The notes under the pieces: generated by a model
Seen by the model: the letters and a program-made list of their open reading frames with translations, nothing else
What the model was told of the DNA's origin: nothing
Databases searched by the model: none
Assembly: GCA_964343305.1 (NCBI GenBank)
Contig: CAYFJO010000007.1
Coordinates: forward strand, 5,535-69,534
Length of the DNA: 64,000 bases
Direction: 5' to 3'
From: CAYFJO01 sp964343305
GTDB lineage: Bacteria > Planctomycetota > Planctomycetia > Pirellulales > Pirellulaceae
Made by a program: the position numbers and the translations under genes
In this document: in pieces, positions 33,862-42,724 of the stretch
Layout of the letters: every line of letters starts with the position of its first letter
How positions within the stretch are numbered: position 1 is the stretch's first letter

Positions 33862-34965
33862 ATGAATCAGCAAAACTTCCGCGTTGCCGTTCTTAGTGTT
33901 GTCAAACATGCCTATCTGCCGCGCGGTGTGGCGTCACACCCGCGATTCGAATTGGTTGTGGTTGCCGATGACGAGGAACAACCCGCTTGGGTCCACGAGC
34001 GAAACGAGAAATTCGCGCGCGAGTATGACATCCCCTACGTTCGCAACGTTGGAGAGGCGATCGAGCGTTTCGATGTCCAAGTCGCCGTTGTCAGCAGTGA
34101 AGCCGAGCGGCATTGCGACCTCAGTGTGCGAGCGGCCAACGCGGGGCTGCACGTTGTTCAAGACAAACCGATGTCGACCAAGTTGTCCGAGTGCGACCGG
34201 TTGGTCGAAGCCGTCCAGCGAAACAGCGTCAAGTTCCTGATGTGGAACCGCAACGGATTGCCCGCCATCCAGCAAGCTCACGATTTAATTCAAAGCGGCG
34301 AGATCGGCGAGTTGCAGGCGATCCATGTTGACTTTTACTTTTCCAAGGACGCTGGCCCGCGCAAAGGAACGCGCAAGCCAGGCGACCCGCCGATGGATTG
34401 GCTCGAAGCGCAAAAAGCCGCGCATGCCGACGGAAGCGACGGGGGCGTGGGCCATCAGCCGATGGGCGAATTGCAGATCGAAGGCATCTATCCGCTGGCT
34501 TACATCCACATGTTGACTGGCGGCGCGGCGGTCCACCGCGTTTTCGCTCGAACCACGGCGCATTTTCATCAATTGACGGTCGACAACCACGTCGATGACC
34601 TGGCCACCGTCACGCTTGAGATGGCGGGCGATGTCGTCGGCTCGCTGTGCATTGGCCGCATTGGCGCGGCGAGTCACCCCGACATCGGTGAAATCAAAAT
34701 CCATGCGATCGGGTCCGAGGGATCACTGGTCATTGCGGAAGCGCGTCCCGAAGTCGGCGTTTACTATCGCGATCAACCGGCCAAAGAGTTTCGCCACCGG
34801 CGAGTCGCCATCGACAACGACTATGTGAACATGGAGTCATTCGCCCAAGCGATCGACAACAACGGCCCCACGATGCTCGACGCTCACGCCGGCCGAGCAA
34901 TTGCGGCGACGGTTGAAGCGGCGATCGAGTCCGGGCGTAGCGGCACGCTAGTGGACGTCGTGTAA
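33862..34965 (+). CDS. Gfo/Idh/MocA-family oxidoreductase
   Basis: This 367-residue cytoplasmic protein starts at the only ATG near (MNQQNFRVAVLSVVKHAYLP). It shows the NAD(P)-binding half, the family motif VVQDKPMSTKLSECD with the catalytic-type Lys, and the C-terminal half with SDGGVGHQPMGELQIEGIYP, AYIHMLTGG and NMESFAQAIDNN. The first Gly-rich loop is weak (SVVKHAYLPRG). It follows the EKP-less paralogue by 18 nt, probably in one operon, and overlaps the convergent oxidoreductase gene at its 3' end by 18 nt. Substrate probably a sugar or inositol; not determinable. Confidence 0.88.
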   Translation: MNQQNFRVAVLSVVKHAYLPRGVASHPRFELVVVADDEEQPAWVHERNEKFAREYDIPYVRNVGEAIERFDVQVAVVSSEAERHCDLSVRAANAGLHVVQDKPMSTKLSECDRLVEAVQRNSVKFLMWNRNGLPAIQQAHDLIQSGEIGELQAIHVDFYFSKDAGPRKGTRKPGDPPMDWLEAQKAAHADGSDGGVGHQPMGELQIEGIYPLAYIHMLTGGAAVHRVFARTTAHFHQLTVDNHVDDLATVTLEMAGDVVGSLCIGRIGAASHPDIGEIKIHAIGSEGSLVIAEARPEVGVYYRDQPAKEFRHRRVAIDNDYVNMESFAQAIDNNGPTMLDAHAGRAIAATVEAAIESGRSGTLVDVV

Positions 34966-36054
34966 TTCGACCCACTCACCACGTTTGGCGGATGCCACCG
35001 CAGCGTCCGTAAACACTTGGACGCGCCAGCCGTCTTCCAGATTGGGATGTTCCAACGAACCACTCGCCATTTGCTCGCGCATCGCGGGAAAGACGTATTT
35101 GGAAAAACGATTTCCAAATCCTGGGTTGTCGATCGATTCTTGCGACTCGATATCTTGGGCGTTTTTCACGAGCGTGATGCGGCTGTTGATGCGGTCGATG
35201 CCAAGCGATGCTTTCGTTCCATGAATCTCCAGTTCGGATGACAAGGCTTTGCGAAACACAGGCGCGTGCGACAAGACGATCGAGCCGACCGCGCCGCCTT
35301 CGAATTGCCAAATGATGTTGGCATAGTCGTACGCCGTTCCTTTGCGCGATGCCGAGACGTCGGCGACTTTGTGTTCGTTACCCCAATCGAGCGCTTCGCC
35401 GAGATCGATCGCGCCGAGGTCGGGTTTTGGTGGCGAGATGACGTCCGCGTGAGCAAGCACGCGGGTTGCATTCTGGCCAATGATCCAGCGCACGGCGTCA
35501 TAGGCATGTGAACCGACGTCGGCGATACTGCCGGCCGCGGACAACTCGGCATCGTCACGCCACGTGAACGGCATCGCAGTTGGTCGCGGGTTGTGCCAGC
35601 GATAGACGATGCCTTTGACTTCGCCGATGGTCCCGTTTTGCACCAGCTCGCGAGCACGAACGAACGCGGGGACATAGCGTGTCCAATACGGCACGTAGTG
35701 TACGAGTTCCGAGTCGCGGTAGGCCGTCCACATTTCGTTGGCTTCGCGCGCGTTGACCCCGATCGGCTTCTCGCACAGCAGATGTTTGCCTTGTCGAGCA
35801 CATTCCATCACGGCTTCGTAGTGCAGTGCATCGGGTGTGGCGATCACGACAAAGTTCACGTCCGGATGCTCGACCACTTCGCGCCAATCGTGTGTGATCA
35901 AACTCGCGCCGTCCTTTTCGGCAGCCGCTTCGAGCCGATCGCGCCGGCGGGCGCACAGTGCGACAATTTGAACATCCTCGCACTCCCGCATCTCGTCGCG
36001 ATAGGGCGTGCCAATGAATCCTGTCGCTCCGATGACACCTACGCCGAATTTCAT
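34948..36054 (-). CDS. Gfo/Idh/MocA-family oxidoreductase
   Basis: This 368-residue cytoplasmic protein has an intact nucleotide-binding start (FGVGVIGATGFIGTPYRDEM), the motif LLCEKPIGVNAREANEMW, and the C-terminal part WRDDAELSAAGSIADVGSHA with the His/Asp cluster usual in the active site, ending in GWRVQVFTDAAVASAKRGEW. It is first in a set with an MFS transporter and a TIM-barrel isomerase transcribed in the same direction and upstream, with a palindrome between. Its 3' end overlaps the gene at 33862. Confidence 0.92.
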   Translation of the reverse strand: MKFGVGVIGATGFIGTPYRDEMRECEDVQIVALCARRRDRLEAAAEKDGASLITHDWREVVEHPDVNFVVIATPDALHYEAVMECARQGKHLLCEKPIGVNAREANEMWTAYRDSELVHYVPYWTRYVPAFVRARELVQNGTIGEVKGIVYRWHNPRPTAMPFTWRDDAELSAAGSIADVGSHAYDAVRWIIGQNATRVLAHADVISPPKPDLGAIDLGEALDWGNEHKVADVSASRKGTAYDYANIIWQFEGGAVGSIVLSHAPVFRKALSSELEIHGTKASLGIDRINSRITLVKNAQDIESQESIDNPGFGNRFSKYVFPAMREQMASGSLEHPNLEDGWRVQVFTDAAVASAKRGEWVELHDVH

Positions 36055-36069
36055 TTCGATCCTCGCTTC

Positions 36070-36103
36070 AAACTTCCGAAGTCTCCGAAGACTTCGGAAG
36101 TTT
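36070..36103. repeat. ACTTCCGAAGT palindrome, copy 3
   Basis: AAACTTCCGAAGT and ACTTCGGAAGTTT are exact reverse complements over 13 bases, with an 8-base loop. It lies between the MFS stop (36114) and the oxidoreductase start (36054), so it is inside the presumed operon. Confidence 0.9.
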
Positions 36104-36113
36104 CAATTCACAG

Positions 36114-37499
36114 CTAGTCTTCCAACTCCGTCGATTCGGAAACTGGGGCGAACCAGATGACAATCAACCCCACCGCGTAAACCAATCCACAGATCTGTCC
36201 CACGGTCGTGTAACTGCCCTTGAGCCACGCCTTCAACATGAACGCACTGGCCAGCACGCCGATCGTTGTCAGGATGCGGCCGAAATTGAAACTGACACCC
36301 GCGCCAGTCGAACGCACGCGCGTCGGGAACAACTCAGGCAAACAAAGCGGTAACCAGCCAAAAAAGAACCCGCTAAAAAATCCCAGCAGCCCCATCCAGA
36401 TTTTGAATCCCTCGTCGGTCGGCGAGTCGAGTCGAAACAGAAACTGCGTACAAACAAGCGCGCACAAACACAAGATGAAATAAAACCGCCGCCGTCCCAA
36501 CAACATCGCGACTGCTCCGCCGAGCAAACTACTGATCGAACCGGGAAGTGATCGATAGATGACCGACCAGGACTTTAGCGTCGGGTCCTGCTTCTTCGTT
36601 TCCTCCGTTTCGTTGTGTTCCTCGGACTTCGACGTCTCGGCGTTTTCGCTGGCCCAGGCCGTTGCCCAGTTGCTGACGCCCCAGCCGCCGAACAGCGGCA
36701 CTGCTCCCAGCAAGATGCCGATTACCGTGACCTTCAGCAGCGGCGGTCGAAACACTTCGCTCATGCCAACCGCCAATCGAGGTTTCTCATTTTCTTCCGA
36801 TCTTTCACGCAGCGCCAGCCATCGCGGAGACTCCGGAACACAAAACCAGGCAAACACGCCGAGCACGGCCGGGGCCAGCCCAAACAACATCGTCCATCGC
36901 CAAGTCTCCGGCGTCACGTGAATGTAAAGCGTCATCGTGGCGAACAGCAGAATCCCCACGTTCGCAGCCGTCCCGATCGCACCGGCCAAAAACGGCCGCG
37001 AGATGTTCGGCCAAGCTTCCGAGACAAGAGCGATCCCGTTAGGCCACATGCCGCCGATTCCCATGCAAGTCAAAAATCGCAACAGGAACAGTTCTTCGGG
37101 CGTTCGCGCGAACCACGTCAGTCCGGCGAACAGCGAGTAGCAGAGAATGCTCATCGCCATCGCCTTGGATCGTCCGATCCGATCGCCAACCCAGCCGAAC
37201 AAATAACCGCCCGTCGCCGCTCCCATCAAAAACGCGCACACCAGAAACCCAAACCATTGGCCAATCTCGCCTTTGGTCACTTCGCCGCCGTCCGCATTTT
37301 CGATCAGCAGTGTCGAGGCCGCGTTGTGCATCACCAGCGACGTAACGGCCATTTGCATCCCGGCAAACATCCAACCAAGGAATGCAGTGATTAACACCAG
37401 CACACACCCAGCGAACGTCAGTGCCTGCACATCGACGGCGGGACTTTCAGGAGGAGTTTCCGGCGATTCGTGGGGATTGGTTTCAGAGTCTGGTGACAT
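36114..37499 (-). CDS. MFS transporter, sugar/organic acid type
   Basis: I chose the ATG at 37499 (MSPDSETNPHESPETPPESP); the frame is open to a TTG at 37538 that would overlap the upstream stop. The 461-residue protein has about 12 helices. Typical MFS motifs are seen: GGYLFGWVGDRIGRSKAMAM (motif A), LFLLRFLTCMGIGGMWPNGI, and the PESPRWL motif after helix 6 that marks sugar-porter and aromatic-acid:H+ symporter families. A long charged loop with Glu/Thr repeats separates the halves. The acidic N-terminal tail is unusual. It sits between an oxidoreductase and a TIM-barrel isomerase, so it probably imports their substrate. Confidence 0.88.
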   Translation of the reverse strand: MSPDSETNPHESPETPPESPAVDVQALTFAGCVLVLITAFLGWMFAGMQMAVTSLVMHNAASTLLIENADGGEVTKGEIGQWFGFLVCAFLMGAATGGYLFGWVGDRIGRSKAMAMSILCYSLFAGLTWFARTPEELFLLRFLTCMGIGGMWPNGIALVSEAWPNISRPFLAGAIGTAANVGILLFATMTLYIHVTPETWRWTMLFGLAPAVLGVFAWFCVPESPRWLALRERSEENEKPRLAVGMSEVFRPPLLKVTVIGILLGAVPLFGGWGVSNWATAWASENAETSKSEEHNETEETKKQDPTLKSWSVIYRSLPGSISSLLGGAVAMLLGRRRFYFILCLCALVCTQFLFRLDSPTDEGFKIWMGLLGFFSGFFFGWLPLCLPELFPTRVRSTGAGVSFNFGRILTTIGVLASAFMLKAWLKGSYTTVGQICGLVYAVGLIVIWFAPVSESTELED

Positions 37500-37528
37500 G
37501 CTTTTACTTTTTCTCGCCGATGGAACCG

Positions 37529-38353
37529 TTACAGCCAAGGCCGGACAAACTCAGCACAGCGTTGGGCAAACACTTTTGCATCGGCGAGCGTTTGGATGCC
37601 TTGGGCCTGGTGAATTGTGAAGTAACCATCGTACTCGATTTCGCGCAGCCCTTGGAAAACGGGGTCAAAGTCAACACCGCCCGTCTCCCACAAATTCAGA
37701 TGATGAAATCGCACGTCACCTCCGCAATACGTCGGCAGCGAAACGGGTCCATCGGGATCGAGCCGATGATTTTGTACGTAGACGTTCATCAGAAATGGCT
37801 GCAACCCGCGGAGCGTGTCGACCTCGTACGATTGGCCGCACAGCATCAGGTTTGCCGGTTCGTAGATCAAGCCAAAATTGGAACGATCGATTTTTGCCAG
37901 CACCTCGAGCATCGGCCCGACTTCTTCGAACAGCGACGTCGTGTGGCACTGGTGTACGAGTCGGATGCCGCGCTCGGCGGCCTGGTCCGCGGCGTCACGA
38001 GCAAAGCCGATGTCTTCGTCCTTTTTCATGCAAACACGGATCAAATCACAACCCAGCGCGTCGGCCACGTTCAAGCTGGGGCCGATGTCGCGCAAGCTGT
38101 CGGGACCTCGATCGTTATTCAGCGGCACATTGAAATCTGCCGTGACCATAGAAACGCATAAGGCCGCGTCGCGAACAACGTCCCGCATCGAACGCAATTC
38201 ATCCAGCGGCGTTTGCGTTCCGCCAGCGCTGGCTCGCATACAGATGGCTGAGTAACCGGTCTGGGCCGCAATCGCGACGATTTCTTCGAACGGCAAATGC
38301 AGTTTGGTTTTGCATACAGCTTCAGCGATGCGGACTGAGAGGGACAGTTTCAT
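37529..38353 (-). CDS. Sugar phosphate isomerase/epimerase (xylose isomerase-like TIM barrel)
   Basis: This 274-residue cytoplasmic protein of the AP-endonuclease-2 superfamily shows the strands MKLSLSVRIAEAV, GYSAICMRASA, LCVSMVTADFN, LIRVCMKKDED, IRLVHQCHTTSL, NFGLIYEPANLML, YVQNHRLD and DGYFTIHQAQG. The Glu in IYEPAN and the His residues in HQCHT, QNHR and IHQ are the expected metal ligands, although the first Glu of the site is shifted. It lies 29 nt upstream of the MFS gene in the same direction. These enzymes isomerise or dehydrate sugars and cyclitols, as IolE or IolH do. The exact reaction is not known. Confidence 0.88.
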   Translation of the reverse strand: MKLSLSVRIAEAVCKTKLHLPFEEIVAIAAQTGYSAICMRASAGGTQTPLDELRSMRDVVRDAALCVSMVTADFNVPLNNDRGPDSLRDIGPSLNVADALGCDLIRVCMKKDEDIGFARDAADQAAERGIRLVHQCHTTSLFEEVGPMLEVLAKIDRSNFGLIYEPANLMLCGQSYEVDTLRGLQPFLMNVYVQNHRLDPDGPVSLPTYCGGDVRFHHLNLWETGGVDFDPVFQGLREIEYDGYFTIHQAQGIQTLADAKVFAQRCAEFVRPWL

Positions 38354-38589
38354 GGAAGGTTGGCTAGATTGGTGAAGACGTCAGTCAAGTGCCTTACCAG
38401 AATATCGCACTGGATCGCTTCGGCCTACCAGGTTCTGCCGATTAACGCCTTGGAACGTTGTGCGAGCTGGTCGATGGTCGGTCAGAATACTGCATCGGTC
38501 ATCTAGGTATTTGAAATTTCTAGCGTCCTCGTTTATTTTGGTCGTTATTGAGCCACGTCAAATAACGCCCTAGGTAGGTAAACGTTCTC

Positions 38590-39171
38590 ATGAAACAGAT
38601 TCTCCATATCCCCTTTGTACTTTCAATCTTCTTTTGCACAACACTTCTTGGCGACGATAAGTCACCAACGCCGGGCAAAGACTCGGCCATCGCCAGCGTC
38701 ACCGGCAAATTGATTTGCGCCCACTGCGACTTCAGTATCGGCGACACGTGCTGTTCGGGCATCCAAATCGAAGATGTAGTGTTCGTGTTATCTGGTGAGG
38801 CGGACGACGAACTGCTCGACCTGCGACTCAACGGTATCGGGGCACGTGTCATCGGAACACTGACGGCCAAAGATGGCTACCTTTATCTAAACGGTGTACA
38901 GGACAAAAAGGCACCAGCGGATGCGAAAGACCAGTCGTTGATCACGGGAAAAGTAGTCGCGGACGGCGAGTCGTTCGCATTAGCCAACGGCAAGTCACCG
39001 GTACGCATCAAAGGTGACGCGTTAGAATCGCTTGCCAGCCAGAACGGCAAATGGGTTGAGTTGGCGGGTGCGTTCAATGTCGACCGCAAAGGGCGAATTC
39101 AGTTGACGGCAAAGTCTGCAAAACCTGTCGATGGCCCGCCCAAGTTGCCTGTTGGAAAGAAGAAACAATGA
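38590..39171 (+). CDS. Exported Cys-rich protein, unknown (DUF6370-like)
   Basis: The 193-residue product has a signal peptide (ILHIPFVLSIFFCTTLLG) and two similar halves. The first half holds GKLICAHCDFSIGDTCCSGI with a CxxC and a CC pair, the form expected of a metal- or redox-site. The second (SLITGKVVADGESFALANGK) repeats the strand pattern without cysteines. It ends in a Lys-rich tail and overlaps the next gene by an ATGA, so it is co-translated with the Tat-exported TIM-barrel protein. I recall DUF6370-like proteins with such cysteines but cannot confirm. Metal delivery to the partner is possible, as the partner should bind a divalent metal. Confidence 0.7.
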   Translation: MKQILHIPFVLSIFFCTTLLGDDKSPTPGKDSAIASVTGKLICAHCDFSIGDTCCSGIQIEDVVFVLSGEADDELLDLRLNGIGARVIGTLTAKDGYLYLNGVQDKKAPADAKDQSLITGKVVADGESFALANGKSPVRIKGDALESLASQNGKWVELAGAFNVDRKGRIQLTAKSAKPVDGPPKLPVGKKKQ

Positions 39172-40073
39172 TTTCTCGACGAAGCTTTTTGAATCAAAGC
39201 GTCGCTGGCGCGGCGGCGACTGCCATGATGATAGGCGACACGTCGGCCGCGGACAAACCGCTGAAGGATTTGAAAAACGAGGTCGGCATCACCACGTCGT
39301 CACTGTCGGGCCATCTGGTCGCTAAGCCGGGCAAAGGGCAGTTCTCGCTCGTTGACTTGCCGATGATTATGCGCGACGAATTGGGCATGCGGGTGATCGA
39401 TTTGAACACGTCGTCGATCGCCTCGAACGATCCGTCTTATCTGGAGCGTTGTCGCGAGGCCGCGGAAAAGGCGGACTGTGTTTTCACCAACATGAAACTC
39501 AACCAACGCGATCTCGACATGAACAGCCCGGATGAATCGAAGCGTCGGCATGCACTCGACGAGTTTAAGAAGTCGATCGATGCCGCGGCTCGTTTGGGAT
39601 GTCGTTGGGCCCGGCCGTTGCCCAAGCCAGAGCGGCCCGACATGAAGATCCACATCGACAGTTATCGTGAACTGGCCGACCACGCGGCCCAGCATGACAT
39701 GCAAATGCTGGTCGAAAATTACGCCTGGATGGAAGGAGACCCGCAGTCCGTCCCCAAGCTGATTAAGGCCATCGACCGCAACGTGGCCGCATCGCCCGAC
39801 ACGGGAAATTGGAAAAATGACGACGTGCGATACAAAGGGCTCGCGGCCGCGTTTCCGCTGGCGGTGACCTGCGATTTCAAAGCACGGGCATTGGACAAGG
39901 ACGGTGGGCACAAGTTGTACGATTTGCAACGCTGTTTCGAATTTGGTTGGGATGCCGGTTTTCGTGGACCGTGGTGCTTGGAGCACGCCAATCGCGACCG
40001 CGCCGCCTTGTTTCGCGAGCTGGTATTGCTGCGCGACATGCTCGTCCGCTGGACGGCGGAAAAATCGGCGTAA
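39168..40073 (+). CDS. Tat-exported sugar isomerase/epimerase (TIM barrel)
   Basis: A twin-arginine signal (ISRRSFLNQSVAGAAATAMM) opens the 301-residue protein, so it is exported folded, probably with its metal. It has the xylose-isomerase-like barrel pattern: MRVIDLNTSS, ADCVFTNMKLNQ, GCRWARPLPKPE, MQMLVENYAWMEG (metal-binding Glu), VTCDFKARALDKDG and GFRGPWCLEHANRD. Length is slightly above the 270 of cytoplasmic forms because of the signal. It overlaps the Cys-rich exported gene by 4 nt and ends 1 nt before a strong repeat hairpin. Confidence 0.88.
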   Translation: MISRRSFLNQSVAGAAATAMMIGDTSAADKPLKDLKNEVGITTSSLSGHLVAKPGKGQFSLVDLPMIMRDELGMRVIDLNTSSIASNDPSYLERCREAAEKADCVFTNMKLNQRDLDMNSPDESKRRHALDEFKKSIDAAARLGCRWARPLPKPERPDMKIHIDSYRELADHAAQHDMQMLVENYAWMEGDPQSVPKLIKAIDRNVAASPDTGNWKNDDVRYKGLAAAFPLAVTCDFKARALDKDGGHKLYDLQRCFEFGWDAGFRGPWCLEHANRDRAALFRELVLLRDMLVRWTAEKSA

Positions 40074-40151
40074 TTCAAAAAGGGGTCAGGTGCCTTTGTG
40101 CGAAGCACCCTTCGGGCCGTTCCGGCAAAAGTACCTGACCCCTTTTTGAAT
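40073..40151. repeat. Long inverted repeat, AAAAAGGGGTCAGGT family
   Basis: ATTCAAAAAGGGGTCAGGT (40073-40091) is the exact reverse complement of 40133-40151. The inner part also pairs partly. It starts within the last base of the TIM-barrel stop codon and could end transcription because the right arm ends in CCCCTTTTT. This family is widespread in planctomycetes as a palindromic intergenic element. Confidence 0.9.
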
Positions 40152-40256
40152 CACGCGGAGAAATCGTAGCGACCAAGCGATTTCAAGATCTTGCGGCCGA
40201 TGCTAGAATGAGCGGAAAACTAGGGCTTTCTTCACCGTGCCAGCCGATGGGAATTC

Positions 40257-41804
40257 ATGAGCGAGCAGAAACTAATACCGGTCGGAATCGATCTGGGAAC
40301 GACCTTTTCCGTGGTGGCCAGAATTGACGACATCGGCCGGCCGCAGACATTGATCAACTCCGAAGGCGACAAAGTGACGCCCAGCGTGATGTTGTTCGAG
40401 GGTAACGACGTGATCGTCGGCAAGGAAGCGGTCAAGGCGATGGCCACCGACATGACGATGATCGCTGAATGTCCGAAACGCGATTTGGGGCATCGATTGT
40501 ACCACAAGGTGCTCAACGGCCGTCAGTTTCCACCCGAAGCGCTCGAAGCGTGGATCCTCAACAAACTGCGCACTGACGCCATCAAGCAAATTGGCGAGTT
40601 TTCCAAAGTCGTCGTCACTGTGCCCGCCTATTTTGACGAAGTCCGCCGCAAGGCCACGATGGACGCCGGTTATATCGCGGGCTTCGAAGTGATGGATATC
40701 ATCAACGAGCCAACTGCGGCCGCCGTCGCTTTTGGGTTCCAGCAAGGCTATCTCAATCCAGATTCGGAAGGCGCAGAAAAGAAGAAAATCCTGGTCTACG
40801 ATCTCGGCGGCGGTACGTTCGACGTCACGGTGATGGAACTCGGCGGCACAGACTTTTGTGCCCTGGCCACCGACGGCGATGTGCGACTAGGCGGCCGCGA
40901 TTGGGATCAACGGCTTGTCGATTTCGTCGCGGAAGATTTCATACGTCAGTTTGGACTCGACCCGCGCGAAGATCCCAATACGAACGGGCTCCTGTGGCGC
41001 GAAAGCGAAGACGCCAAACGAACGTTGTCGGCTCGATCCAAAGCGACGATCTCCTGCCACTATCAAGGCCAAGCGGTACGAACCGAAGTCACGCGACAGC
41101 AGTTTTTGGAAATGACCCAGGATCTGTTGGACCGCACTTCGTTCACCACGCGGCAAACTCTGCAAGCCGCTGGTCTTGAATGGAAGGACATTGACCGTGT
41201 GCTGATGGTTGGTGGATCGACGCGGATGCCCGGCGTGCTCGACATGATCAAAGGCCTCTCGGCGACGGAGCCCGATTGCTCGGTGTCGCCCGACGAAGCC
41301 GTCGCTCATGGGGCCGCGCTGCATGCAGGCATCTTGCTCTCGAAATACGGTGGCAAGTCGCCAAACTTCACGATCAAGAACGTGAATTCGCACAGCCTCG
41401 GTGTTGTCGCAACGGACACCAAGACGAAGCGCCTGCGAAACGCGATTCTTGTCCCCCGCAATACGCCGCTGCCGGTCACGGCCAAGCGCATTTTCAAAAC
41501 ACAAAAGGCGGGACAACGATCCATCCTGGTACAAATTGTCGAAGGGGAAAGTGCGTCGCCGGACGATTGCTCGCAGATCGGCAAATGCTCGGTCCGCGAT
41601 CTGCCCGCAAATCTTCCGGCCCAGTCGCCCATCGAGGTTCGCTTCAAATACGAAGAGAACGGCCGGCTGACCGTCATGGTCAAGGTGTCCGACACCGACA
41701 CCAAGTTGAAGCACGAAATCACGCGCGAAAACAGCATGACCGACGACCAATTGAACAGTTGGCGTCAATACGTTTGTGGTTTGCCGCCGGCCAATGGGTC
41801 ATAA
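40257..41804 (+). CDS. Hsp70/DnaK-family ATPase without C-terminal lid
   Basis: The nucleotide-binding domain carries the Hsp70 signatures GIDLGTTFSVVARID, KVVVTVPAYFDEVRRKATMD, INEPTAAAVAFGF, VYDLGGGTFDVTVMELGG and VLMVGGSTRMPGVLDMI. The interdomain linker and a shortened beta-sandwich follow (SHSLGVVATDTKT, NTPLPVTAKRIFKT). At 515 residues it stops about 120 before a normal DnaK, losing the helical lid. Such short DnaK-like proteins are common in planctomycetes in several copies. No DnaJ or GrpE is adjacent, so it is not the housekeeping chaperone. Confidence 0.93.
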   Translation: MSEQKLIPVGIDLGTTFSVVARIDDIGRPQTLINSEGDKVTPSVMLFEGNDVIVGKEAVKAMATDMTMIAECPKRDLGHRLYHKVLNGRQFPPEALEAWILNKLRTDAIKQIGEFSKVVVTVPAYFDEVRRKATMDAGYIAGFEVMDIINEPTAAAVAFGFQQGYLNPDSEGAEKKKILVYDLGGGTFDVTVMELGGTDFCALATDGDVRLGGRDWDQRLVDFVAEDFIRQFGLDPREDPNTNGLLWRESEDAKRTLSARSKATISCHYQGQAVRTEVTRQQFLEMTQDLLDRTSFTTRQTLQAAGLEWKDIDRVLMVGGSTRMPGVLDMIKGLSATEPDCSVSPDEAVAHGAALHAGILLSKYGGKSPNFTIKNVNSHSLGVVATDTKTKRLRNAILVPRNTPLPVTAKRIFKTQKAGQRSILVQIVEGESASPDDCSQIGKCSVRDLPANLPAQSPIEVRFKYEENGRLTVMVKVSDTDTKLKHEITRENSMTDDQLNSWRQYVCGLPPANGS

Positions 41805-41806
41805 GA

Positions 41807-41875
41807 GTGTAGTCGGGCTCTCCGAGACCCGGCGGATTCATGAAACTGTCCGGTTTCGGAGAAGCCGAACTACAC
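41807..41875. repeat. Inverted repeat, GTGTAGTCGGGCT family, overlapping a stop codon
   Basis: GTGTAGTCGGGCTCTCCGAG and the mirror TTCGGAGAAGCCGAACTACAC form an imperfect 69-base hairpin between the Hsp70-like gene and the TauD-like gene. Bases 41870-41872 supply the stop codon of the latter, so the repeat has been recruited into the coding end. Confidence 0.8.
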
Positions 41876-42667
41876 CGGAATCTCATCACCAAAGATCTGC
41901 GTCCGCTTCATGATCCGCCGTTCGTTCGGTGGAAAAGACTCGCGACGGTGCAGCGTGCAGCGATTGTCCCACACGACCAAATCGCCCACTTGCCACTTGT
42001 GCGTGTAAATGAAACGTGACTGCGTCACGTGCTCGAATAGCGTTTCCAGCAGCTTTCGACTTTCCACTTCGCTTAATCCAACAATGTGCCTGGTCAAATG
42101 CGGCCCGACATACAACGACTTGCGTCCCGTTTCTGAGTGCGTCCGTACCACCGGATGATCGACAGGCTCGGTGGGATTCTGCGATTCAACATAGTGCCGA
42201 TGAACCGCGCGCAGCCCGCGGAGGCGCTCTTTCATCTCGTCATCCAACGCTTCATACGCGGCATAGCAATTACACCACTGCGTCGCACCGCCTGTCGACG
42301 GCAATTCCACCGCATAAAGAAACGACAATGTGCCCGGCATTCTTAGATAAGACAGATCGGAATGGAACGACACCTCGTCGTTCCCTAACGCACCAATCGG
42401 TTCGCCATTTTCTTTTACGTTTGAGATGATGAAGATCTCTTTGATCGGCCGGTCGGGCTGGTCACGAACATGCTCGACCGCCTGGCCGAAATAGTTTGTC
42501 AGGCGAACTTGATCCTCTTCGGAAATCTGCTGATCGCGAAAGTAGATCACCAAATGGTCGAGCATTGCCTGCCAAACAAATTGGATGGAGTTTGTGTCGA
42601 GGGGTTGCTGCAACGAAACTCCTTCGATCTTCGCACCGAGAGCATCGCTGGCGGGGATGATTTGCAT
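41870..42667 (-). CDS. TauD/TfdA-family Fe(II)/2-oxoglutarate dioxygenase
   Basis: This 265-residue cytoplasmic enzyme has the metal-binding HSD in VSFHSDLSYLRMPG, the distal His in DNRCTLHRRESF and the 2-oxoglutarate-binding Arg in RRIMKRTQIFGD. The early motif DQQISEEDQVRLTNYFG is usual for TauD/TfdA proteins, which hydroxylate taurine, 2,4-D, alkyl sulfates or other small acids and so release sulfur or a side chain. The last codons come from an inverted repeat. Neighbours (Hsp70-like, RtcA) give no clue to the substrate. Confidence 0.92.
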   Translation of the reverse strand: MQIIPASDALGAKIEGVSLQQPLDTNSIQFVWQAMLDHLVIYFRDQQISEEDQVRLTNYFGQAVEHVRDQPDRPIKEIFIISNVKENGEPIGALGNDEVSFHSDLSYLRMPGTLSFLYAVELPSTGGATQWCNCYAAYEALDDEMKERLRGLRAVHRHYVESQNPTEPVDHPVVRTHSETGRKSLYVGPHLTRHIVGLSEVESRKLLETLFEHVTQSRFIYTHKWQVGDLVVWDNRCTLHRRESFPPNERRIMKRTQIFGDEIPV

Positions 42668-42724
42668 CGTTGCATCATACCAAGTGGCTCATTAATCGTG
42701 GAAATTGACAATCCTAATGAATGC

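Noticed and set aside
38354..38589. Search for a promoter or small RNA in this spacer
   Set aside because: No convincing -35/-10 pair, hairpin or conserved element could be found by eye.
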